40,468 nt of DNA, taken from contig JAJQIL010000094.1 in the NCBI GenBank assembly GCA_021199235.1, positions 1 through 40,468 of the forward strand, in the 5' to 3' direction. Both the position numbers and the translations under genes were made by a program. Source of the stretch: Lachnospiraceae bacterium. GTDB taxonomy: Bacteria; Bacillota; Clostridia; Lachnospirales; Lachnospiraceae. Of the stretch, positions 7,520 through 15,846 are shown one piece after another. The notes beneath the pieces are model-generated. The model was not told the DNA's origin. It did not search any database and was given only the letters and a program-made list of their open reading frames with translations. How positions within the stretch are numbered: the stretch's first letter is position 1; each line of letters starts with the position of its first letter.

Positions 7520-7588
7520 AAAACTGCCGTGAAACCGTTTACTCTTCTTCCATACACCGGCCCGAATATACGGTTTCAAGGCAGTTTT
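7520..7588 (-). terminator. Long stem-loop directly upstream of the GH53 gene
   Basis: AAAACTGCCGTGAAACCGT (7520-7538) pairs with ACGGTTTCAAGGCAGTTTT (7570-7588): 19-bp arms, one mismatch, 31-nt loop. On the minus strand it ends in TTTT only about 7 bases before the ribosome binding site of the GH53 gene. It may be an attenuator or a partial terminator between the zinc-ribbon gene and GH53. Confidence 0.6.
7530..7543. promoter_or_regulatory. cre-like / LacI-type operator before GH53
   Basis: TGAAACCGTTTACT fits the catabolite-responsive element consensus TGWAANCGNTNWCA at 13 of 14 positions. It lies within the arm of the stem-loop at 7520-7588. CcpA or a LacI paralogue such as the product of 5099-6199 is a plausible binder; this is inference from sequence. 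Confidence 0.45.
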
Positions 7589-7605
7589 ATTCATCCCATT
7601 TACTG

Positions 7606-7839
7606 TCATCCCTCTGAGAAATCCTCGAAATCCTTCTCCTCAAACCGCCGCATCATCGCGCCGTAGCGGAAACGCGCCATCTGGTTTTTCTCCAGAACGT
7701 CTTCCTCACTGCCGCGATACTGACAGCGGATGCAGTAATATTCTTTCTTTTCCTTATCATAGAACATATCCAGATCCAGGTCTCTCATAAAGCAGGATGG
7801 ACAGCGGTAATTTAATTTGCCTTTTCCAGATTGAGCCAT
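7606..7839 (-). CDS. Small zinc-ribbon-like protein of unknown function
   Basis: This 77-residue protein has two Cys-x-x-Cys knuckles, CPSC (residues 13-16) and CIRC (about 36-39), separated by about 20 residues. That is a treble-clef or zinc-ribbon arrangement. The middle (DLDLDMFYDKEKKEYYC) is acidic and aromatic, and the C-terminus is charged (RRFEEKDFEDFSEG). Its start overlaps the end of the upstream 652-residue gene by 28 bp, so the two are probably translationally coupled. I do not recognise a function. It could be a regulator, or an accessory or redox partner of the neighbouring enzyme. The real gene status is supported by the operon position and the metal-knuckle pattern. Confidence 0.7.
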   Translation of the reverse strand: MAQSGKGKLNYRCPSCFMRDLDLDMFYDKEKKEYYCIRCQYRGSEEDVLEKNQMARFRYGAMMRRFEEKDFEDFSEG

Positions 7840-9770
7840 GTCGTGAATACCTCCTTCTCACATAATTTTCCGGTATAGCCGATCGTGAACATCGGGCTGA
7901 ACGCGTATCCTTCTTTGATATAACCGGCCTTGTCCCTGCCTTCACAGGTCATGGAAACTATCGTCTCAATCGGCGGTACCACACAGGCCGAACGGTCCGC
8001 TCCCTCAAGGGATGCTTCGCGGCATTTGTATTCATAAGGAATCTCTGTCCTTTCCCCGCCTTTCGTCAGGCTTAAGGTCAGACTGGACATATCCTCCGTG
8101 TACTCGGTCGTGCCATAGCAGCCCACCATGTACTCATTAATTGTGATATCAGCTGCATCCATCTCTGATGCGTCCGCTCCATCTGCCGGTGCGATCTCCA
8201 GCACCTTCCGGTCGATGCGGATGCTGCCGGTGCCCTCGATAAAGGTCATCACTGTCTGCAGCTTTACGGTCAGATCAGAAAACTCAATATCCACCGGATC
8301 CAGCGTCAGAATGCGGTTTTTCGGAGCATTCTCACCACTGCATCCGATCCCCGCGGTTTCGTTTTTCACTGCGGCATCTGCAGACTGCTTTGACGCTGTC
8401 TCTTCGCCAGAGAGTATCTCCTCCGAAAAATGTGCCTTTGTACGGCAGAGGCAGAGGTCAACCTCCTCGCCGCCATGACAGATCTTCGCGCTGCGGATGG
8501 TGCCCTCTCCCGCATAATGAGTAAAGTATCCGGCGCGGTATTTTTCCTGAATCAGGAACGGATAGCTCGCATCCTGAATATGCGGTGTGCCGATGCCGAC
8601 CGGCCAGTTCAGCTTCGCGACATACGGGCGCAGGTCAACGATCGCGCCGCCCTGATCCATATTGACACCCGCGCGCATATACGGGTCGCAGTACCAGAAT
8701 ACCTGCTTTTTGCTTCCATAGAGAATATCCCGCCAGAGCGCGCATTCCGGCTCCGTGTAGGACTTCTTCTGACGATAATAGTCCGCGAATTCGCTCATCG
8801 TCATGTCGATCAGCTTGCCCTCTTTTTTCAGCTTGCCGTAATACGCACAGCCGTCCTCGTAGGATTTGAGCAGCAGGTCATATGGTGCCTCCCAGCGGCC
8901 CATCTTGTTCATCCATCCCGGTCCCACGAACATCATATTGTAAGAGTAACCATTGTTGAACTTTGCCTGATAGCGGTACTGGTCGATCAGATTGTAGAGA
9001 TACGGATATTCCCAGGTCTCGGTGTCGTAGATCATGCCGCGCAGTACGTTCTGCGGATGGGTCCCGAAGTTCGAACCGTTGCCGTCATAGCAGGCGATCA
9101 GATCACGGCTCAAATGCGGGATTGCCACAATGCCGGAGTCCTCCGCCTCATTTGCCGCCGGAGCGTGCGTGTTCTGTTTTGACGGAATCCACGGAGCCCA
9201 GGGGCCGCCGTCCATAAAGGTATACCAGCTGTTGTTGCAGGTGTGGTAAGCCTTTGGCCCTTCCTCCCAGCAGGTCGCTACCGCGCACTTCACAGACGGA
9301 TAGGTCTCCTTGATGTAGTTTGTCAGCTCCGCATCCATATAATAGGAACCGGTCGATTCCGGATAAAAACCAAAGCACTCATGGAATTTCTCAAACACAT
9401 CCTGCACGATCGCCTTTTTGTCCTCCATGGAGAACATCCAGATACAGAAATCCTTTGTCTTATATTTCTCGCGGAACTCCTCGCATGGAAGGCCGAGCAG
9501 CGTCAGCGCGATCTCATCGCCGTATTTCTCATGGTGCTCCTTTGCAAGTGCGATTGCCTCCTCATTGAACAGGCTGGCGTAGGTCATCTCAATCGTCGTC
9601 TTTAAACCGTTCTTGTGCGCGCACTCCTGCTGCGTCTTAAAAATATCAAGGTTTTCCGTCAGCAGCTCCTTGCGCCCGATATCCTCCGCTTTCCCATGGC
9701 CGGTCACTTTTTCAGCGTACTCCGGCACCATTTCAGGACGGTGGATAATGTTTACAATAAATTTGTCCAT
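7812..9770 (-). CDS. Unrecognised 652-residue protein in the sugar cluster, possibly a carbohydrate-active enzyme
   Basis: No signal peptide is present, so it acts in the cytoplasm. I cannot name the family with certainty. The first about 400 residues alternate strand- and helix-like segments, with conserved-looking stretches such as IIHRPEMVPEYAEKV, TTIEMTYASLFNEEA, GDEIALTLLGLPC, CFGFYPESTGSYYMD and DGGPWAPWIPSKQNTH. This arrangement recalls the NodB/GH57/GH38 beta/alpha-barrel superfamily, but that is only an impression. The last about 200 residues are beta-rich and include a low-complexity stretch (about residues 460-490). The start is ATG 9770, after AGGAGAGGAGAAAG. It lies between a secreted alpha-amylase and a zinc-ribbon gene it overlaps by 28 bp, followed by GH53. 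Context suggests a role in processing imported glycans. Confidence 0.7.
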   Translation of the reverse strand: MDKFIVNIIHRPEMVPEYAEKVTGHGKAEDIGRKELLTENLDIFKTQQECAHKNGLKTTIEMTYASLFNEEAIALAKEHHEKYGDEIALTLLGLPCEEFREKYKTKDFCIWMFSMEDKKAIVQDVFEKFHECFGFYPESTGSYYMDAELTNYIKETYPSVKCAVATCWEEGPKAYHTCNNSWYTFMDGGPWAPWIPSKQNTHAPAANEAEDSGIVAIPHLSRDLIACYDGNGSNFGTHPQNVLRGMIYDTETWEYPYLYNLIDQYRYQAKFNNGYSYNMMFVGPGWMNKMGRWEAPYDLLLKSYEDGCAYYGKLKKEGKLIDMTMSEFADYYRQKKSYTEPECALWRDILYGSKKQVFWYCDPYMRAGVNMDQGGAIVDLRPYVAKLNWPVGIGTPHIQDASYPFLIQEKYRAGYFTHYAGEGTIRSAKICHGGEEVDLCLCRTKAHFSEEILSGEETASKQSADAAVKNETAGIGCSGENAPKNRILTLDPVDIEFSDLTVKLQTVMTFIEGTGSIRIDRKVLEIAPADGADASEMDAADITINEYMVGCYGTTEYTEDMSSLTLSLTKGGERTEIPYEYKCREASLEGADRSACVVPPIETIVSMTCEGRDKAGYIKEGYAFSPMFTIGYTGKLCEKEVFTTWLNLEKAN

Positions 9771-9819
9771 GTCTTTCTCCTCTCCTGTGGTATTTTTAAT
9801 CCAGTATTTCAAAGTTTTC

Positions 9820-9957
9820 GTAACAGTTCAGAACAGCACAGCGGCATATCGTCTTCGAAGAAGGCGGCGCTAAACGATCCTGTGTGCCAGTGGCATGCGT
9901 TAAGGACCGGGCGAAACGGAGCATAGACCTGTGGCCTGCTGTTCTAAGCAGTTAAAG
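9820..9957. repeat. Dispersed repeat with inverted ends between two operon genes
   Basis: The left end GTAACAGTTCAGAACAGC (9820-9837) is matched in inverted orientation by GCTGTTCTAAGCAGTTAA (9938-9955), giving an element of about 138 bp. It fills the gap between the amylase gene and the 652-residue gene. The ends match those at 4439-4572, 11810-11848 and 19418-19435. Confidence 0.65.
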
Positions 9958-11799
9958 CTACCGCAGCACCAGAATCGACTGCGCCGGCAGTACGGCCACA
10001 TCATCCGCAAACACAATCTCCTCATCGTTCAGCGTCAGATATCCGCTGGCTTCCATCCCGGATAAAGCGGTCCCGGTCAGGTTCATCTCCGCCTCTTCAT
10101 CCGAGGTATTATAAAGGATCGCGATCGTGCTCTCCTCCCATGTTTTCAAAATGGCAGCGGTATTGCCGTCGCAGAGCTCTTCCACTTTCTCAATCGTCCC
10201 CCGCGCGATCTCCGGATTCGCATCGCGAAGCGCAATAGCCCGTTTGTAATAGTTCAGGATCGAGGTCTCATCCGCAAGCTGTTCATCCACTGCCGCAAAG
10301 GAAGAGGTAATCCCTTCCTCCGCATCGGCCGGACCGTCTGTCATACCGGTATCATCCGTATCCGACCAGATCATGGGAAGACGCTTGTTCTCATCCGCGG
10401 TTCCCTTGCTCTTCATGCCGATCTCTTCGCCATAGTAAACAAAAGTACTGCCGCTCATCGTCATCAGCAGTCCGGCCGCCATTTTCACATCATTTTCGTC
10501 CGAGACCAGCGCATTGGAAATACGCCCGGTGTCATGGTTCGAGATAAACGCGGCGTCGATATAGTCCGGATTCTCCGTGGAAAAATCCTCCTGCCACTGG
10601 ATCATGGAATCAATCAGGCTCGACACTTTCAGCGTGCCTCTTGCCGCTTTGATCAGCTTGCCTTCCGCCTCTGCCATGTCAAAGTTGAACATACTGGGCG
10701 TCCCGCTCGCATAGTAAGCAGCAATCGTCGCTTCATTTGCCCACACTTCTGATACCATATAGAAATCCGGGTCAAGCGTCAGACAATAAGAATACAGCCA
10801 GTCCAGCACTTCCGTATTGAAAGCAGTATCGCTCTCCTCAAAGTGCAGCGCCGCATCCATGCGAAAACCGTCCACGCCCATGTCAATCCACCAGGCCGCG
10901 ATATCTTCCAGATCCGCGCGCAGCGCCACATTGGAGAGATCCAGATCCGGCATTTCCGACCAGAACACGCCCTCATAATACCAGGTCGAACTGCCCGTCA
11001 CCGGGATCTCATAGTAATCGCTGCTCTCCTGCGTCTGTGAAAAATGGTAATAGCCCACATAAGGGCATACGCTTACGTCCGGCTCCTCTCCTTCATCCAG
11101 AGACGCCAGATACTCACAGGCCGTCCGGAACCACTCGTGCTGTGAAGAGGTATGGTTGATCACAAAATCAATGACCACCCGGATACCCCGCTCATGGCAC
11201 TCCTCGATCAGAGCCTGAAAATCTTCCAGTGTTCCGTACTCTTCATCAATCCCATAATAGTCCGTCACATCGTATTTATGATAGGTAGTCGAAGGCATCA
11301 CCGGCATCAGCCAGATTCCGTCAAATCCCATCTCTTCGATGTAATCCAGCTTTTCCCGGACGCCGTTCAGGTCGCCGATGCCGTCTCCGTCAGAATCGTA
11401 AAAGGAATACACAAAGATTTCATAGTAGTTGCGATAATTATCATCGGGGGCTTCTGTCATCATCTCTGCTGTTTCTGCAGCCTCAGTTCCTGCCGGTTCT
11501 GTTTCAGCAATTTCAGAACCGGTACTATCGCTGTCCGATGCCGCCATCACCGGCACCGGCTGCCCAAAACAGGTCGAAATTGCCAGAAAAAACACCGGCA
11601 ACAGGTATTTCAGCCTGCTGCCGGTTGCCTTCCTTTTTTGCCAGAAAACAGCGGACAGAGTAGAAAACGCCCTCTCGCATGCGTTGTTTCTCATTCTGTT
11701 CCCAAAGCCTCTTATCTTTCCCGGAGGCTCCTTCCTGCGTTTCAAAGAAAGGAACCTCCGCCATAGCTGCGGCCAGAATGCCGCAGTCCTGTCATTCAT
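9958..11799 (-). CDS. Secreted alpha-amylase (GH13)
   Basis: This family GH13 enzyme acts on alpha-1,4-glucans outside the cell. The four classical motifs are present (numbered from the first ATG): I DFVINH (211-216), II GFRMDAA with nucleophile Asp315, III EVW with acid Glu351, and IV SNHDTGR with Asp423. The N-terminus is odd. A normal signal-peptide core (LKYLLPVFFLAISTC...VMA) starts only at about residue 63, and neither ATG 11799 nor ATG 11694 has a good ribosome binding site. AAAAAAGGAAGG lies shortly before a CTG at the signal peptide, so the true start may be non-ATG or the 5' end may have been disturbed by the repeat at 11810-11848. A Ser/Thr/Glu-rich linker follows. It lies downstream of the MalEFG-type genes, consistent with producing maltodextrins for uptake. 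Confidence 0.85.
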   Translation of the reverse strand: MNDRTAAFWPQLWRRFLSLKRRKEPPGKIRGFGNRMRNNACERAFSTLSAVFWQKRKATGSRLKYLLPVFFLAISTCFGQPVPVMAASDSDSTGSEIAETEPAGTEAAETAEMMTEAPDDNYRNYYEIFVYSFYDSDGDGIGDLNGVREKLDYIEEMGFDGIWLMPVMPSTTYHKYDVTDYYGIDEEYGTLEDFQALIEECHERGIRVVIDFVINHTSSQHEWFRTACEYLASLDEGEEPDVSVCPYVGYYHFSQTQESSDYYEIPVTGSSTWYYEGVFWSEMPDLDLSNVALRADLEDIAAWWIDMGVDGFRMDAALHFEESDTAFNTEVLDWLYSYCLTLDPDFYMVSEVWANEATIAAYYASGTPSMFNFDMAEAEGKLIKAARGTLKVSSLIDSMIQWQEDFSTENPDYIDAAFISNHDTGRISNALVSDENDVKMAAGLLMTMSGSTFVYYGEEIGMKSKGTADENKRLPMIWSDTDDTGMTDGPADAEEGITSSFAAVDEQLADETSILNYYKRAIALRDANPEIARGTIEKVEELCDGNTAAILKTWEESTIAILYNTSDEEAEMNLTGTALSGMEASGYLTLNDEEIVFADDVAVLPAQSILVLR

Positions 11800-11809
11800 T
11801 TCTGAATTT

Positions 11810-11848
11810 GTAACTATTCAGAACAGCAGATCAGTTCTGAACTGTTAC
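11810..11848. repeat. Minimal inverted-repeat element upstream of the amylase gene
   Basis: GTAACTATTCAGAAC (11810-11824) and GTTCTGAACTGTTAC (11834-11848) form a hairpin with 13 of 15 bases paired. It appears to be the dispersed repeat reduced to its two ends. It sits in the gap between the MalG-type permease and amylase genes and could affect the amylase leader. Confidence 0.65.
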
Positions 11849-11861
11849 TCAAATGTTCCGA

Positions 11862-12737
11862 TCAGCCCTTCACAGCGCCGCCGGTCACACCTTCTACATA
11901 GTACTTCTGCAGGCACATGAACAGGATCGTCACCGGGATGGCAACAAGCACGCCGCCCGCGCAGAACCTGGTGTAGTAGCCCTGATAGTCGTTCGTCCAT
12001 ACCCAACGCGTCAACGCTACGGCCACGTTGTAGCTGTCGCTGTAACCAAACGCTACATAAGACGCGAACACGTAATCACACCACGGAGCCATGAATGCGG
12101 TCAGTGCGGTGTAGATGATGATCGGCTTCGTCAGCGGCATGATGATCGTCATCATAATGCGCGCACTGGAAGCGCCGTCAATACGTGCAGCTTCATCCAG
12201 AGCTTTCGGGATCGTGTCAAAATAGCCCTTGCACACATAATAGCCCATGCCGGAGCTTGCCACAGTCACAAGAATCAATCCGGGGATCGCACCCGACTGT
12301 GTCAGGCCAAACTGCTTTAACAGGAAATACAGGCAGATCATCGTCAGGAATCCCGGGAACATACCCAGGATCAGCCACAGCTGCATCATGGCTTCTCTTC
12401 CCTTAAAGCGGGATCTGGATAACGCATAGGCCACACCCACGATCATAATCGTGTTCAGGATTGCCACAAAAATGGCAATGATCAATGTATTCAGATACCA
12501 TTTCGGGAAAGAACTCTCCGAGCCGAACAGCCACGTATAGTTATCCAGTGAAAACTCTTTCGGAATAAAATAGGCTACCATTCCGCCATATTCAGTCGCA
12601 TAGGAGCGGAAGCTCTGCAGCACCAGTCCGACAAACGGGAACAGCCAGATAATGCTCATGAGAATGAGAATAACATAAATAACTATATTGACCGTCCGGT
12701 TATGTCCGCTTTGTGATCTTAATTTCTTCTCATTCAT
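11862..12737 (-). CDS. Maltodextrin-type ABC transporter permease (MalG/MdxG-like)
   Basis: This 291-residue integral membrane protein belongs to the MalFG family of sugar importers, with about six membrane segments. The cytoplasmic EAA loop that contacts the ATPase is clear: ALDEAARIDGASSARIMMTI. The C-terminus VEGVTGGAVKG is typical of MalG-type permeases. The ATG overlaps the stop of the upstream permease (TAATG), and AGGAGG lies 10 bp upstream within that gene, so translation is coupled. Substrate assignment to maltodextrin rests on the adjacent secreted amylase and MalR-type operators. A galacto-oligosaccharide role (GanQ-like) is possible because GH53 is in the same cluster. No ATPase gene accompanies it. 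Confidence 0.9.
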   Translation of the reverse strand: MNEKKLRSQSGHNRTVNIVIYVILILMSIIWLFPFVGLVLQSFRSYATEYGGMVAYFIPKEFSLDNYTWLFGSESSFPKWYLNTLIIAIFVAILNTIMIVGVAYALSRSRFKGREAMMQLWLILGMFPGFLTMICLYFLLKQFGLTQSGAIPGLILVTVASSGMGYYVCKGYFDTIPKALDEAARIDGASSARIMMTIIMPLTKPIIIYTALTAFMAPWCDYVFASYVAFGYSDSYNVAVALTRWVWTNDYQGYYTRFCAGGVLVAIPVTILFMCLQKYYVEGVTGGAVKG

Positions 12738-14140
12738 TATTGGAATCCCTCCTCATCTCTCACGGACGGCAGTATCCGGTACACAACCAGGGAAATGATC
12801 GCCGTAACCGCAAATACCATGATACCGATCACAGCTGCCATACGGTAGTTCGTGTCGTTCACAGTCAGCTTGTACAGCCAGGTGATCAGCAGGTCTGTGT
12901 AGCCTGCGCCGCCCGACAGATTCATGGATGTCGGGTTGCCCTGTGTCAACAGGTAGATTACGTTGAAATTGTTCAGATTGCCGGTAAATGATGTCAGCAG
13001 ATACGGTCCCAGTACAAAGAACATATACGGAAGAGTGATCTTACGGAACATCTGCCAGCCGTTTGCACCGTCAATCCTCGCGCTCTCATAAAGGTCTTCA
13101 GGGATATTCATCAGGATACCGGTCGTCATCAGCATCATGTACGGGACACCGATCCAGACATTGATCAGAATGATCAGGATCCGTGAATACATGGCATTCG
13201 ACCAGAATGGAATGTACGTCTTGATAATCCCCCATTGCAGCAGATATGTGTTCACCAGGCCATCGTTTGCGAACATTTTATACATATACAGCAGAGATAC
13301 GAACTGGGGAACCGCGATCGTCATGACCAGAATCGTTCTCCACAGCTTTTTTAAACGTATCCCTTTTCTGTTGATCATCATCGCGACACCAAGACCCAGG
13401 AAGAAATTCAGGAAGGTGGCGAAGAACGCCCAGACAAGAGTCCAGGCCAGTACCGTGAGGAATGTAGATCCAAACCCGGACGATCCCACGGAAAACAGAT
13501 TCTTAAAGTTCTCCAGACCGACCCACCAGAACAGGTTCGTAGGAGACTGATGATCCGCATCATAATTGGTAAACGCGATGCAGATCATAAAAATGATCGG
13601 CAGAATTACAAATACGAACACGCCGACATTCGGCAATGCCAGAAGTGTAATATGAAACCGCTCATCCAGAAGAGATTTCAGATCCTGTCTGCCTGTCGGA
13701 AGTGCTTTTCCTTCTTCCAGAGTTTTCCGTATCCGCATCTGCTGTGCGACATTCATTCTCCAGACATAGACAAACGCAATAATCACAAATATGGTCAGAA
13801 TACCATACAACAGGATCAGAAAACTGTTGTCCCCATATACCGTGATCGGAACAATACCACTCTTGTCAACATAAGATTCCACCGTACCCAGTGTAGGAAG
13901 CTTCACCAGATAACCGGCTCCAAAAGATACCATATAATAAATAAACAAAATCTCCAGCGCCAGGAACAACACACCTCGCAGGATCTGTCTGTGAACCAGC
14001 TGCCCAAATCCCATAATTACGAAAGACAGCTTCGCAGTCCAGTCGCCATCCCTGAATGTTGTACCGATCTCAGCAATGTTTCTGCCAAATCTTGTGAAAC
14101 CTCTGCTGATGCTGGAAGAAAGCCCTTTTTTCTCATCCAT
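12737..14140 (-). CDS. Maltodextrin-type ABC transporter permease (MalF/MdxF-like)
   Basis: This 467-residue permease is longer than most sugar permeases because it has extra N-terminal membrane segments (LRGVLFLALEILFIYYMV and FLILLYGILTIFVIIAFVYV), as in MalF/MdxF/GanP. The core transmembrane domain carries the EAA loop LYESARIDGANGWQMFRKIT. The ATG at 14140 is preferred over an in-frame GTG at 14152 because GAAGG lies 5 bp before the ATG, whereas GGAGG directly abuts the GTG. It pairs with the MalG-like protein to form the heterodimeric pore for the binding protein encoded at 14426-15655. Confidence 0.9.
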   Translation of the reverse strand: MDEKKGLSSSISRGFTRFGRNIAEIGTTFRDGDWTAKLSFVIMGFGQLVHRQILRGVLFLALEILFIYYMVSFGAGYLVKLPTLGTVESYVDKSGIVPITVYGDNSFLILLYGILTIFVIIAFVYVWRMNVAQQMRIRKTLEEGKALPTGRQDLKSLLDERFHITLLALPNVGVFVFVILPIIFMICIAFTNYDADHQSPTNLFWWVGLENFKNLFSVGSSGFGSTFLTVLAWTLVWAFFATFLNFFLGLGVAMMINRKGIRLKKLWRTILVMTIAVPQFVSLLYMYKMFANDGLVNTYLLQWGIIKTYIPFWSNAMYSRILIILINVWIGVPYMMLMTTGILMNIPEDLYESARIDGANGWQMFRKITLPYMFFVLGPYLLTSFTGNLNNFNVIYLLTQGNPTSMNLSGGAGYTDLLITWLYKLTVNDTNYRMAAVIGIMVFAVTAIISLVVYRILPSVRDEEGFQ

Positions 14141-14220
14141 TGCGGCCTTCACCCTCCCTTACCGTCTTTACATCCGCCCTCACGCAGAAGGAAAATCTGC
14201 TGCAGATGTTGCCTGTAGTA

Positions 14221-14348
14221 AACGACGTAAGTCGTTATGTCCTGTATCACGCTTTGATTCAGGACGCAGGCCGCGTCCTGCGCTCAACGCAGTTTTCCTG
14301 ACGTGGCTTCCCATATATCAGTACAGACCGCCAGCTGACGGTCTGTAC
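14221..14348 (-). promoter_or_regulatory. Three consecutive stem-loops between the binding-protein and permease genes
   Basis: AACGAC/GTCGTT (14221-14236), CAGGACGC/GCGTCCTG (14260-14280) and GTACAGACCG/CGGTCTGTAC (14321-14348) are all perfect stems in the 285-bp intercistronic gap. None is followed by a strong T-run on the minus strand. They probably protect the upstream mRNA or lower permease expression relative to the binding protein, as known for malE-malF in other bacteria. Confidence 0.5.
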
Positions 14349-14425
14349 CAGATATCTTTCATTTATTAGCATCTGTTTTCAAAATATCCACAGATGATTT
14401 CATAAAGCCATCACTTCTGCAAGTC

Positions 14426-15655
14426 TCAGCCTGCGTAGCTCTGCAGTGTCTCCTGGAATGTCGTCAGAGCTGCGAGCAGATCCTCGTCAGAGCTGTTATT
14501 GTAGGTACCCGCGATGATGTCATCACCGAAAGAGGTAGACAGTGTCCAGAAATCATCCGGATACTGACCCTGCGGGATGGTGAAAGCCAGCTGCTCAGCC
14601 AGTGCGGAAAGAGCCTCATCTGCCTGAACCGCCTCGTCAGCCTGTGCTTCAAGGTTGGACGGACCCCAGCCTACTTCATTGTAACGCTCAAGCTGTACTT
14701 CTGCGCTGGTGAGATACTCAGCAAGCTCCATGCATACAACTGCCTTGCCAACTTCCGTCTGCGGCTTAACGCCCATCAGCTTGAATCCGCCGAAACCGCT
14801 CATCTGATACTCTGTATCGTCAACTGTGAAGGTCGGGAGCTTTGCGCATGCATAGTTCTCTCCAAACAGCTCCTGTGCTGCGGAAGAATCCCAGGTACCG
14901 CTGACGATCGCTGCTGCGTTGGTCGCGTCACCTACAGAAGAACCATTATAGAATGCGGAAGAGCTTGCCAGCTCGATGATCTTCTTGAATGCAGCTATGC
15001 CTTCATCTGTAGCATAAGTAATGTCAGAGCCGATAAAAGCACCTGTCTCATCGGACTCATAAGTAGCCGTGCAGCCGGTAGCGAAGAAGAATGCCGGCTG
15101 ATACCAGCCGCTGTTGATCTCCATGTAGAAGCCCTTGCCAGCAGCCTCGCAGTCCGCAAGGATCTGCTCCAGAGTAGAAACATCCGTGATCACGCTGCTG
15201 TCATAATACAGGAAATAACCATTGTCAGAAGTAAGCGGGAACGCATAGGTGGATTCACCGGACATAGCTGCTGAAGCTGCGCCGGAATCATTGTTCTCTG
15301 CAACAAAGGTTGCATAATCGCCAGTCAGCTCCATCAGCGCGCCTGCGCTAACCAGACGTGCCATCTGATCCTGCGCGAATCCGTAAATGTCAGCGCCAGC
15401 CTCAACGTCAGTGATCATGTTGCTTGCCGCGTCGCCCTCGCCAACGGACTCAACGTTCACTGTGTAACCGGAATAGTTCTCATTGGAAGCAAGGAACTCT
15501 TCTGCTTTTGCCTGTGTGAAAGATGTCACTTCATCTGCTACCCAGATTGTAATGGTGCCTTCACCATACTCAATCTCATCTGCTGAAGCAACCGGAGCCA
15601 TGCTCATAACCATACCTGCTGCCAGTGCAACCGCAAGAACCTTTTTCATTTTCAT
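14426..15655 (-). CDS. Extracellular sugar-binding protein (MalE/MdxE-like)
   Basis: This 409-residue family 1 solute-binding protein captures maltodextrin-type sugars outside the cell for the permeases encoded next to it. The signal peptide (MKMKKVLAVALAAGMVMSMAPVASA) is followed by DEIEYGEGTITIWVADEVTSF, typical of MalE homologues. The signal peptide has no cysteine and therefore no lipobox, so the protein should be cleaved by signal peptidase I and released, unlike most Gram-positive binding proteins. ATG 15655 is chosen for its AAGGAGG site at 8 bp and because the signal peptide starts there. The gene is first in the operon and is driven by a strong promoter flanked by MalR-like operators. 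Confidence 0.9.
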   Translation of the reverse strand: MKMKKVLAVALAAGMVMSMAPVASADEIEYGEGTITIWVADEVTSFTQAKAEEFLASNENYSGYTVNVESVGEGDAASNMITDVEAGADIYGFAQDQMARLVSAGALMELTGDYATFVAENNDSGAASAAMSGESTYAFPLTSDNGYFLYYDSSVITDVSTLEQILADCEAAGKGFYMEINSGWYQPAFFFATGCTATYESDETGAFIGSDITYATDEGIAAFKKIIELASSSAFYNGSSVGDATNAAAIVSGTWDSSAAQELFGENYACAKLPTFTVDDTEYQMSGFGGFKLMGVKPQTEVGKAVVCMELAEYLTSAEVQLERYNEVGWGPSNLEAQADEAVQADEALSALAEQLAFTIPQGQYPDDFWTLSTSFGDDIIAGTYNNSSDEDLLAALTTFQETLQSYAG

Positions 15656-15690
15656 GTGTGTATCCTCCTTATGGATTAATATGCAGCTGT

Positions 15691-15718
15691 TGCGCAACTG
15701 TTGCGCAACCGTTTGCTC
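15691..15718. promoter_or_regulatory. Tandem MalR-type operators at the sugar operon start site
   Basis: TGCGCAACTGTTGCGCA (15691-15707) is a palindrome except for its centre. It overlaps GCGCAACCGTTTGCTC (15703-15718). Both fit the GCGCAANCGNTTGCGC operator style of MalR-like LacI regulators. They lie just downstream of the -10 box, where bound repressor would block initiation. Confidence 0.7.
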
Positions 15719-15726
15719 GTAGGAAC

Positions 15727-15755
15727 AGTATACCCCATCTGATTCTTCATGTCAA
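15727..15755 (-). promoter_or_regulatory. Strong sigma-A promoter of the MalEFG-type operon
   Basis: Reading the minus strand, a perfect TTGACA (15755-15750) and TATACT (15732-15727) are separated by 17 bp. Transcription would start near 15720, within the adjoining operator region. Confidence 0.8.
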
Positions 15756-15789
15756 CTATACTAAATAAACAGTATTCATTTCTTTTTTT

Positions 15790-15804
15790 TGTGCAAATTG
15801 CACA
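15790..15804. promoter_or_regulatory. Palindrome TGTGCAAATTGCACA
   Basis: This 15-bp sequence is palindromic except for the central base. It lies upstream of the -35 box of the sugar operon promoter and differs from the MalR-type sites by lacking a central CG. It may be a weak operator or the site of another regulator. Confidence 0.35.
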
Positions 15805-15830
15805 TCCATTCTTTTCGTACTTTTATGTGG

Positions 15831-15846
15831 GCGCAACCGTTTGCGC
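15831..15846. promoter_or_regulatory. Upstream MalR-type operator
   Basis: GCGCAACCGTTTGCGC has perfect six-base inverted arms around a 4-bp centre, the cleanest operator match in the region. It lies about 125 bp upstream of the downstream operators, a spacing that would allow repression by DNA looping. It also lies between the divergent sugar operon and HAD gene. Confidence 0.65.
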
